DNA of 9,511 bases from the NCBI GenBank assembly GCA_012800995.1, contig JAAZIH010000010.1, positions 1 through 9,511 on the forward strand, in the 5' to 3' direction. The position numbers and the translations under genes are program-made. The DNA comes from Chloroflexota bacterium. Lineage in GTDB: Bacteria > Chloroflexota > Anaerolineae > Anaerolineales > Anaerolineaceae. The notes beneath the pieces are model-generated. The model did no database searches and was not told the origin of the DNA. It was given only the letters and a program-made list of their open reading frames with translations. Shown here piece after piece: positions 1 through 4,772 of the stretch (its first letter is position 1; every line of letters begins with the position of its first letter).

Positions 1-549
1 ATCGATGAAGAGTGGCAGGTGTCCCAGGGCGAGAATGTCACGCCATTGACTGCGTTCACCTTCGGTTAAAATGGCGACCTCTTTGACCACTTCACCGCCA
101 GCTTTATCTACGATGAGATGCATGCCCTGCAAGGTGGAACCAGTGCTGATGACGTCATCCAGGATAACAACGCGCTTGCCCTGGATAAGCGGAAAATCTT
201 TTTGATCCAAAATCAGGGTTTGTGGTTTGCCGGTGGTGATGGATAGCGTTTCGGCGCGGATGGCGTCGCCCATGTAGGGTTTCCAGTCCTTGCGTAAAAC
301 AACGTAAGGCGCACCCGTGGCGCGCGAAAGCATGTGGGCAAGAGGAATGCTTTTTGACTCGGCGGTGATAATGGTGTCGAATTGGAAGTCTTCCAAGCGT
401 TTAGCGAGTTCATTGGCGCAGGCTTCAACCAGCTCAACGTCGCCAAGGATGTTGAGGATGGCGATGCGTAAACCGGGTTTGACTTCAAAAAGGCGTAAAT
501 CACGTTTTACGCCGGCAATTTCGATAGGATAAATGTCTTGTTGACTCAT
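1..549 (-). CDS. Type I phosphoribosyltransferase, adenine-PRTase-like (3' end cut)
   Basis: Soluble PRTase-fold enzyme expected to transfer the phosphoribosyl group of PRPP to a nucleobase, most likely a purine (salvage). The fragment of 183 residues shows the PRPP-binding loop VVILDDVISTGST at residues 127-139, and an upstream AESKSIPLAHMLSRATG segment (64-79) followed by VVLRKDWKPYM (83-93), as in adenine/xanthine PRTase-like proteins. It ends in LGHLPLFID at the window edge with no stop codon; proteins of this type are usually about 180-190 residues, so probably only a few residues are missing. Two ATGs lie in tandem at 552 and 549. I chose 549 because the site AAGGAG (560-555) sits 5 bases from it and only 2 from the other. 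It lies downstream of the membrane protein gene on the same strand, 91 bases away. The exact base specificity cannot be read from the sequence. Confidence 0.88.
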   Translation of the reverse strand, partial: MSQQDIYPIEIAGVKRDLRLFEVKPGLRIAILNILGDVELVEACANELAKRLEDFQFDTIITAESKSIPLAHMLSRATGAPYVVLRKDWKPYMGDAIRAETLSITTGKPQTLILDQKDFPLIQGKRVVILDDVISTGSTLQGMHLIVDKAGGEVVKEVAILTEGERSQWRDILALGHLPLFID

Positions 550-578
550 CATATCTCCTTAATGTTGATGATGGCTTT

Positions 579-584
579 ATTATA
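579..584 (-). promoter_or_regulatory. Candidate -10 box for the PRTase gene
   Basis: A perfect TATAAT reads on the minus strand about 30 bases upstream of the PRTase start. No good -35 box is found at 16-18 bases, so this is a weak candidate in AT-rich spacer DNA. It would give a short leader of about 24 bases and let the PRTase be transcribed apart from the membrane protein gene. No hairpin-type terminator is visible between the two genes. Confidence 0.3.
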
Positions 585-640
585 TGACAAGAAATTGGGC
601 TGATGGTGAATTGGTAAAAAAACTCCGCCTAATTCTTTGT

Positions 641-1126
641 TTATACTCCATTTTGATGGGTGATTTCCTTCAGGTGCATTAGATGGATGCCGATATGCCC
701 AATCCCGAGGATTAAGACAGATATGGCAAGCACAATGTTTTTAGCATAGATTGCCAAAAGCAGGAAGGCGGCAATGGGGAGTGTGGCACCTGGGATGGGG
801 ATGCCAAGAAAGCTGCCATAAAAAGCCTGCATGGTTTTTTCGCTTTTAAAATAGCGAATCCAATTGATTTCGTAAAGAATCATCAGCACAAAGGATGCCA
901 CCAGCCACCATGACCAATTCGACCAGGGTTTGATGTTGAAGTCCGAGAAAATCAGCGCCGCGCACCAAACCAAAACCTGCCCAACGCGCTCCAATATCAC
1001 CAGCACTTTGTTTTCCTTGCTGGCATATTGCTCGTAATCTATGGGTTTGTTTTTCGTCCAAAGCAGGTTTGGAATGGTCAGCATCAGCAGATAAATCAGT
1101 CCGACATACGAAAATCCGAAATTCAT
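641..1126 (-). CDS. Uncharacterised integral membrane protein, five predicted helices
   Basis: I do not recognise a named family with confidence. The 161-residue product looks like an inner-membrane protein with hydrophobic segments at about 4-23, 45-60, 72-90, 104-126 and 131-150. Conspicuous stretches are the N-terminal IPNLLWTKNKP (18-28), ALIFSDFNIKPW (57-68), a Trp-rich turn SNWSWW (69-74), and a C-terminal GIGHIGIHLMHLKE (141-154) with three histidines spaced H-x3-H-x2-H. No signal peptide cleavage site or catalytic motif is evident. I resemble-match it from memory to small hypothetical membrane proteins of Firmicutes and relatives, which is not proof of homology. The start is the ATG at 1126, preceded by AAGGA at 1139-1135 with 8-base spacing; a TTG at 1153 in the same frame has no such site. 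Divergent to the alkyltransferase gene. Confidence 0.8.
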   Translation of the reverse strand: MNFGFSYVGLIYLLMLTIPNLLWTKNKPIDYEQYASKENKVLVILERVGQVLVWCAALIFSDFNIKPWSNWSWWLVASFVLMILYEINWIRYFKSEKTMQAFYGSFLGIPIPGATLPIAAFLLLAIYAKNIVLAISVLILGIGHIGIHLMHLKEITHQNGV

Positions 1127-1184
1127 TCTCTTCTTCCTTACTACTTTTACCAATTGATTTTATTTACGCAAAATATTCGCCATG

Positions 1185-1190
1185 ATTATA
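1185..1190 (-). promoter_or_regulatory. Candidate -10 box for the membrane protein gene
   Basis: TATAAT reads on the minus strand here. It would start a transcript near 1178, with a leader of about 50 bases before the ATG at 1126. The -35 region 16-18 bases upstream matches consensus poorly, so the promoter may be weak, activated, or chance. Confidence 0.35.
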
Positions 1191-1233
1191 TCATTCGATG
1201 ATTTCAGGATCTTAGGGAAAGTAATTAAACACG

Positions 1234-1260
1234 AGTGCCACGGACGCCGACCGTGGCACT
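1234..1260. repeat. Perfect 10-bp inverted repeat with 7-base loop
   Basis: AGTGCCACGG (1234-1243) and CCGTGGCACT (1251-1260) are exact reverse complements around the spacer ACGCCGA. It is much more GC-rich than the surrounding spacer and has no T-tract on either side, so it is not an intrinsic terminator. It lies between divergent genes, about 45 bases upstream of one candidate minus-strand -10 box and about 70 bases upstream of the plus-strand promoter. It could be an interspersed REP-like element or a dimeric regulator operator; only one copy is present in this window. Confidence 0.75.
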
Positions 1261-1331
1261 GAGTATTAAGGAGGAGAAGAAGAGAAGTCGCCTTTTCGTA
1301 TTCTATATTACAATAGAGGCAAGGTTTATGC

Positions 1332-1361
1332 TTGACGTTTAACCTACGTTTGCCCTACATT
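1332..1361 (+). promoter_or_regulatory. Candidate sigma70 promoter for the alkyltransferase-era-yhhN unit
   Basis: TTGACG (1332-1337) and TACATT (1356-1361) are separated by 18 bases, predicting a transcript start near 1368 and a leader of about 24 bases to the ATG at 1392. This placement also argues against the in-frame TTG at 1332 as a start codon, since it would fall inside the -35 box. Confidence 0.45.
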
Positions 1362-1391
1362 TCTAACCATGCCCATTTTGGAGTGCTGACT

Positions 1392-2045
1392 ATGAGCAAC
1401 GAAGAAAATACCTTGAAAAAAATTATTGAGCAGATCATTAACAAAAAAGAGTTGCCCGGAGCTGGTGCGTCTGACTTGACATTAAGTCAGTTGTTGGCTT
1501 CCTTATCAGTAGAAGTCCCCGATCCGTTTGAGGATATTTACTACAATTTTAAGACCCCAATAGGTGTTTTTCGCACAATTACTACACCAGAATTGGTGCA
1601 TGATGTTGAGTTGATTGATTTGGATACCAAAGGATTTCGTTCTTCTAAGCCCAGGATGCCCATCCAGGCGGAGCTGGAGGCGCAATACAAGGCTTATTTT
1701 GCCAAAAAACTGAAACGCTTCGATTTGCCTTTGGCGATGGATGGATTGAGCCCCTTCACACAAAAAGTGCTGAAGCTTTTGCAGGATTTACCCTTCGGTG
1801 AAATCTGCAGTTATAAAGAGCTTGCTATACAGGCGGGCAAGCCTGACGCCGCGCGCACAGTGGGTGGGATGATGGCGCGCAACCGATGGCTAATTGCCAT
1901 TCCATGCCACCGTGTTTTGCCTGTTTCGGGTAAAATTGGGATGTATTCAGCTCCAGGTGGGGCGGATACAAAAGCGTGGTTGTTGAGGCACGAAGGCCAT
2001 CGCGTTGAGAATGATCAAATCATTAGAGAAGCTAAGAATGACTGA
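1392..2045 (+). CDS. Methylated-DNA--protein-cysteine S-methyltransferase (Ogt/AdaB type)
   Basis: Suicide DNA-repair protein that moves the alkyl group from O6-alkylguanine (and O4-alkylthymine) to its own cysteine. The product has 217 residues. The C-terminal DNA-binding domain (about 120-210) shows the start FTQKVLKLLQDLPFGEICSY, the arginine-finger segment ARTVGG (154-159), the active-site IPCHRV with Cys172 (codon 1905-1907), and KAWLLRHEG near the end. The glycine loop after the active site reads GMYSAPGG rather than the usual GGYxGG form. An N-terminal domain (about 52-110, FKTPIGVF onward) matches the usual position of the RNase H-like domain, and about 50 further residues precede it. 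The ATG at 1392 was chosen because GGAG (1380-1383) lies 8 bases upstream. The reading frame overlaps era by 8 bases, so the two are probably co-translated. Confidence 0.92.
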   Translation: MSNEENTLKKIIEQIINKKELPGAGASDLTLSQLLASLSVEVPDPFEDIYYNFKTPIGVFRTITTPELVHDVELIDLDTKGFRSSKPRMPIQAELEAQYKAYFAKKLKRFDLPLAMDGLSPFTQKVLKLLQDLPFGEICSYKELAIQAGKPDAARTVGGMMARNRWLIAIPCHRVLPVSGKIGMYSAPGGADTKAWLLRHEGHRVENDQIIREAKND

Positions 2046-2961
2046 AACAGAAACGGCTCACCCTTTCAAATCCGGCTTTGTCGCGGTGCTTGGGCGACCC
2101 AACGCGGGCAAAAGTACGCTGATGAACACGTTGATGGGGCAAGCCATTGCGGGCGTGAGCGCCAAGCCACAAACTACGCGCCGCCGTCAGCTGGGCATTC
2201 TTACCAGCGAGACCGCTCAAATTATCCTTGTGGACACCCCTGGCTTACACGAGTCAAAAGACAAGCTCAGCCTGGCGATTAACAGTGAGGCGATCATCGC
2301 AATACAAGATGCCGATATTATCCTGTATATGGCGGATGCCAACAGCGCGCCATCATCAATGGACGAAAAATTGGTGGATTTGATCGCGAACATGAACCCA
2401 GACGCGAAGGTGATTTTGGTGATGAACAAGGTGGATAGTGTTGCGGCGCAAATTTTGGCTTCTAACCAGGCTGACTACCAGGCTTTGTTTACTGAAATGC
2501 CAGAAATGCTGCAAATTTCCGCTTTACGTGCTCAGGGCGTGCATGAGCTTTTGGAAGTGATCCAGGCTGCTTTACCCGAAGGTCCGCAGTATTACGACGC
2601 TGAGCAAATCACTGACGATTTTGAGCGGGATATCGCGGCGGAGATGATTCGCGCTGCGGCGATGGACAATCTCTCACAGGAACTGCCTTACAGTATCGCT
2701 GTTTTGGTCAACGAATACAGTGAACGTGACATGGACAGGGTTTACATCAACGCCACGATTTTTGTGGAACGCGAGGCGCAAAAGGGGATTGTGATTGGCA
2801 AAGGCGGGCAGAAAATCAAACAAATCGGTACTGACGCACGGCGAGATATTGAGGAGATGAACGGTCAAAGTGTGTTTTTAGACTTGAACGTGAAAGTAAA
2901 GAAAGACTGGAAAGATGATGAGCGCTTTCTGAGACAGTTGGGGTTAAACGATAAAAAATGA
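2038..2961 (+). CDS. era: GTPase Era
   Basis: Essential ribosome-assembly GTPase that binds the 3' end of 16S rRNA and takes part in 30S maturation. The product has 307 residues, close to the 301 of E. coli Era. GTPase motifs are complete: G1 GRPNAGKST (19-27), switch region with TTRRRQ (46-51), G3 DTPG (66-69), G4 NKVD (130-133) and G5 SAL (161-163). The C-terminal KH domain (about 200-290) carries IVIGKGGQKIKQIG, with the GKGG loop at 254-257. The start ATG at 2038 lies inside the stop region of the alkyltransferase gene (ATGACTGA), an arrangement typical of coupled translation; the local ribosome site is weak. In-frame alternatives at 2005 (TTG) and 2011 (ATG) would add 11 or 9 residues outside the family's usual N-terminus. 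The stop overlaps the next start by 4 bases. Confidence 0.97.
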   Translation: MTETETAHPFKSGFVAVLGRPNAGKSTLMNTLMGQAIAGVSAKPQTTRRRQLGILTSETAQIILVDTPGLHESKDKLSLAINSEAIIAIQDADIILYMADANSAPSSMDEKLVDLIANMNPDAKVILVMNKVDSVAAQILASNQADYQALFTEMPEMLQISALRAQGVHELLEVIQAALPEGPQYYDAEQITDDFERDIAAEMIRAAAMDNLSQELPYSIAVLVNEYSERDMDRVYINATIFVEREAQKGIVIGKGGQKIKQIGTDARRDIEEMNGQSVFLDLNVKVKKDWKDDERFLRQLGLNDKK

Positions 2962-3653
2962 CCTTTCCTTTTCCCTGGTATGCCTATTTAATCATCGCGG
3001 TTCTTTGCGCGGTAAACTGGATCGCTGCTTTTTTTGAAAAAATGAAGCTGTATTACGTTACAAAGCCCTTGGTTTTGATAGCGATGATTGCCTTTTTTGC
3101 ATATGGCGGGGGCTATTCGGGCAGGCTTTTGCCTTTTTTGATTGGTTTAGTGCTTTCGTTGTTGGGTGATGTTTTCTTAATCCCGCAACGCACACGGTAT
3201 TTTGTCACGGGGATGGGCGCGTTCGCTTTAGCACATTTGGCGTATATTTACGGTTTTTCACAGTGGGCGATTTCCTGGTGGATGTACATTCCTGCTCTTG
3301 TGGTTTTGGTGATTATGCTTCTCGTGTTTAATTATTATATTGAAACGCGATGCACTGACGCGAATTTGCCCAGGTTTCAAAAACGATTGTTTAAGGCTTA
3401 TGGTGTCTTGATAGGGGCGATGGCTTTGGCGGCGTGGTTGTCTGTGGCGAGGGATGGATGGCTTCCCGCACCTACGGTGATAGCTGGTCTGGGTGGTGTC
3501 CTGTTCATGATATCGGACCTGATGATTGCGCTTGGCAAGTTGGAGAAACGTATCCCAAAACAGCGGTTTTTGGTAATCGTGAGCTATCATATCGCGCAGA
3601 TGTTTATCCTGAGTAGTGCATTAATGGTCAACCAGGGAATTCAACTCCTTTAA
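2958..3653 (+). CDS. YhhN/TMEM86-family membrane protein, putative lysoplasmalogenase
   Basis: Polytopic membrane protein of 231 residues with about seven to eight hydrophobic segments. The family includes animal TMEM86 lysoplasmalogenases, which hydrolyse the vinyl-ether bond of lysoplasmalogens; the bacterial substrate is often unproven. The family pattern is visible: TKPL (35-38), LSLLGDVFL with Gly70-Asp71, GAFALAHLAYIYGF (87-100) with His93, FMISDLMIA with Ser186-Asp187, and SYHIAQMFI (209-217). These polar residues buried in helices are the likely catalytic or metal sites. It starts at the ATG of an ATGA overlap with era (2958-2961), so it is probably translated by re-initiation. Plasmalogens in anaerobes would fit a lysoplasmalogenase role, but that link is an inference. 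Confidence 0.87.
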   Translation: MTFPFPWYAYLIIAVLCAVNWIAAFFEKMKLYYVTKPLVLIAMIAFFAYGGGYSGRLLPFLIGLVLSLLGDVFLIPQRTRYFVTGMGAFALAHLAYIYGFSQWAISWWMYIPALVVLVIMLLVFNYYIETRCTDANLPRFQKRLFKAYGVLIGAMALAAWLSVARDGWLPAPTVIAGLGGVLFMISDLMIALGKLEKRIPKQRFLVIVSYHIAQMFILSSALMVNQGIQLL

Positions 3654-3670
3654 ACAGTTGATTCGTTTGT

Positions 3671-3699
3671 AAGCCATTTTGCCAAAGCAAAAAAGGCTT
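3671..3699 (+). other. Interrupted hairpin after the yhhN-type gene
   Basis: AAGCC (3671-3675) pairs with GGCTT (3695-3699) and TTTTG (3677-3681) with CAAAA (3688-3692), giving a roughly 10-bp stem broken by one unpaired A and two unpaired As, with a six-base loop. No T-tract follows on the plus strand, so it is a poor intrinsic terminator for the upstream unit. Its right arm overlaps the -35 box of the next promoter by two bases. Confidence 0.35.
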
Positions 3700-3726
3700 G
3701 AAATTCAATCTCAAATCTCTTAGAAT
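3698..3726 (+). promoter_or_regulatory. Candidate upstream promoter (P1) of the S1-protein gene
   Basis: TTGAAA (3698-3703) and TAGAAT (3721-3726) stand exactly 17 bases apart. Transcription would begin near 3733, producing a leader of about 143 bases before the ATG at 3876. That leader contains a short ORF and paired arms described separately. Confidence 0.5.
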
Positions 3727-3770
3727 ATGCCCTGAAATTGAAAAACGATTTTTACTAAAGGTATTCACCA

Positions 3771-3815
3771 ATGCGTGAGTCTCAAAATACCCGAAAAAAA
3801 TGTCAAAGTGTTTGA
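3771..3815 (+). CDS. Possible 14-codon leader peptide upstream of the S1-protein gene
   Basis: ATG at 3771 opens a frame MRESQNTRKKCQSV ending at TGA 3813-3815. AAAGG lies 9 bases upstream of the ATG, a weak but usable ribosome site. The frame falls between the two candidate promoters, so only the longer P1 transcript would carry it. The stop codon sits in the small hairpin 3801-3817. A 14-codon frame can arise by chance, and nothing in its composition (no run of a single amino acid) indicates a classical attenuation peptide. Confidence 0.2.
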   Translation: MRESQNTRKKCQSV

Positions 3816-3830
3816 CACTAAAAGCTCACG
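3774..3830 (+). promoter_or_regulatory. Nested stem structure in the S1-gene leader, with possible operator
   Basis: CGTGAG (3774-3779) pairs with CTCACG (3825-3830), enclosing a perfect short inverted repeat TGTCAAA-GTG-TTTGACA (3801-3817). In RNA this forms a long-range helix with an internal hairpin, ending directly before a GGAGG at 3830-3834. In DNA the inner repeat covers the -35 box of the downstream promoter, so it could equally be a repressor operator. Which of these, if either, is used cannot be told from the sequence. Confidence 0.35.
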
Positions 3831-3840
3831 GAGGTATACT
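3812..3840 (+). promoter_or_regulatory. Strong sigma70-type promoter (P2) of the S1-protein gene
   Basis: TTGACA (3812-3817), a perfect -35 box, is followed after exactly 17 bases by TATACT (3835-3840), one mismatch from the -10 consensus. Transcription should begin near 3846-3848, leaving about 29 bases before the ATG at 3876. This decides the gene start: an in-frame GTG at 3849 would sit at the very 5' end of the mRNA. The -35 box is half of an inverted repeat. Confidence 0.75.
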
Positions 3841-3875
3841 TTTAGATTGTGAATATACCCAATGGGAGTAGAGAA

Positions 3876-4658
3876 ATGGAAAGCCCAGTCGAAGAAACCA
3901 AAACTAATCAGCCTTTCAAGGCAAAACAAAAATTTGAAGGAAAGGTATTAAAGACCTCGCTGCAAGGCGTGCTGGTTGATATTGGTTCGTCCGTACCTGC
4001 ATTTCTGCATATTTCCCAGGTCATTGATTTAAAAGATCCTAAAGCACCTGTCCAGAATCCTGAAGAGCTCTTTAAAGTGGATGATATGGTAACCGTTTGG
4101 ATCAGGAAAGTTGCCAAAGACCACATCAGCCTGACTATGGTTGAGCCATTGGTTTATGAATGGCGCGATTTGAAACCCGAAATGACCGTTAAAGGTACTA
4201 TCATCCGTTTGGAAAGTTTTGGCGCTTTTGTTGAAATTGGCGCGGAACGCCCCGGCCTGGTGCATGTGAGTGAGTTGGCACACAGCTTCGTGCGCACGCC
4301 ACAGGAAGTTGTAAAAGTGGGTGATGAAGTTGATGTGAAGGTTCTTGAGGTTGACAAACGCAAGAAGCAAATCAAACTAAGCGTAAAAGCTCTCCTTGAA
4401 GCTCCTGAAGAAGAAGTTTATGAAGCTCCCAAACAGGGTCGCCGTGGCAAAAAAGCCAAGGTAGAGGAATATGTTGAGGAAGCTGAAGAAATCGTCCCGG
4501 ATCCTACATTCATGGAAATTGCTTTACGCCAGGCAATGGACCGCGCTGAAAAACGCAAACCTGATTTCAGCTCGCGTGCCAAAAAACATCGTGTTGCTGA
4601 TGAGGATACCGAAGATATCTTCGCGCGCACTTTGAAATCCAAGCAATCAGATAATTAA
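3876..4658 (+). CDS. S1 RNA-binding domain protein (two S1 repeats, charged C-terminal tail)
   Basis: RNA-binding protein of 260 residues related to ribosomal protein S1. The first S1 domain (about 16-88) runs from GKVLKTSLQGVLVDIG through AFLHISQV to HISLTM; the second (about 99-172) has the more canonical GTIIRLESFGAFVEIG, GLVHVSEL and VKVLEVDKRKKQIKLSVKA. Residues 173-260 form a highly charged tail with Glu-rich and Arg/Lys-rich stretches and no recognised domain. Bacterial S1 in E. coli has six repeats, so this is a short S1-like form; it could serve as the organism's rpsA or as an accessory RNA-binding protein. Start ATG 3876 has GGGAG (3864-3868) 7 bases upstream and fits the P2 promoter. 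A terminator follows at 4703. Strong promoter and clean ribosome site suggest high expression. Confidence 0.88.
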   Translation: MESPVEETKTNQPFKAKQKFEGKVLKTSLQGVLVDIGSSVPAFLHISQVIDLKDPKAPVQNPEELFKVDDMVTVWIRKVAKDHISLTMVEPLVYEWRDLKPEMTVKGTIIRLESFGAFVEIGAERPGLVHVSELAHSFVRTPQEVVKVGDEVDVKVLEVDKRKKQIKLSVKALLEAPEEEVYEAPKQGRRGKKAKVEEYVEEAEEIVPDPTFMEIALRQAMDRAEKRKPDFSSRAKKHRVADEDTEDIFARTLKSKQSDN

Positions 4659-4702
4659 TGATGTCCGGGTTGAAAACTCTTGACAAAACTTTATGAGCAA
4701 TC

Positions 4703-4740
4703 CGGGGAGGAGCTAATAAAAAGCCCTCCCCGTAATTTTT
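4703..4740 (+). terminator. Intrinsic terminator between the S1 gene and pyrG
   Basis: CGGGGAGG (4703-4710) pairs perfectly with CCTCCCCG (4725-4732); inside, GCT and AGC add three pairs beyond a bulged A, leaving the loop AATAAAA. The tract TAATTTTT (4733-4740) follows. It ends only 32 bases before the pyrG ATG, and I find no convincing promoter between them, so pyrG may depend on read-through or on conditional termination. Confidence 0.8.
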
Positions 4741-4772
4741 AAGGTCATAACGAATAAGAAACACGGAGAGAT

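Noticed and set aside
600..640. Terminator for the membrane protein gene at the minus-strand T-run
   Set aside because: A run of seven Ts is present on the minus strand, but the preceding sequence has only a direct repeat of GGAGT, not an inverted one, so no hairpin forms.
3258..3590. Minus-strand 110-codon frame inside the YhhN-type gene
   Set aside because: Its composition (His, Arg, Gln rich) is typical of an antisense frame over a membrane protein gene, with no ribosome site.
4029..4370. Minus-strand 113-codon frame inside the S1-protein gene
   Set aside because: Antisense to two clear S1 domains and without a plausible start site or domain.
4680..4708. TTGACA at 4680-4685 as the pyrG -35 box
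   Set aside because: At 17 bases downstream lies the GC-rich terminator arm CGGGGA, which cannot act as a -10 box.
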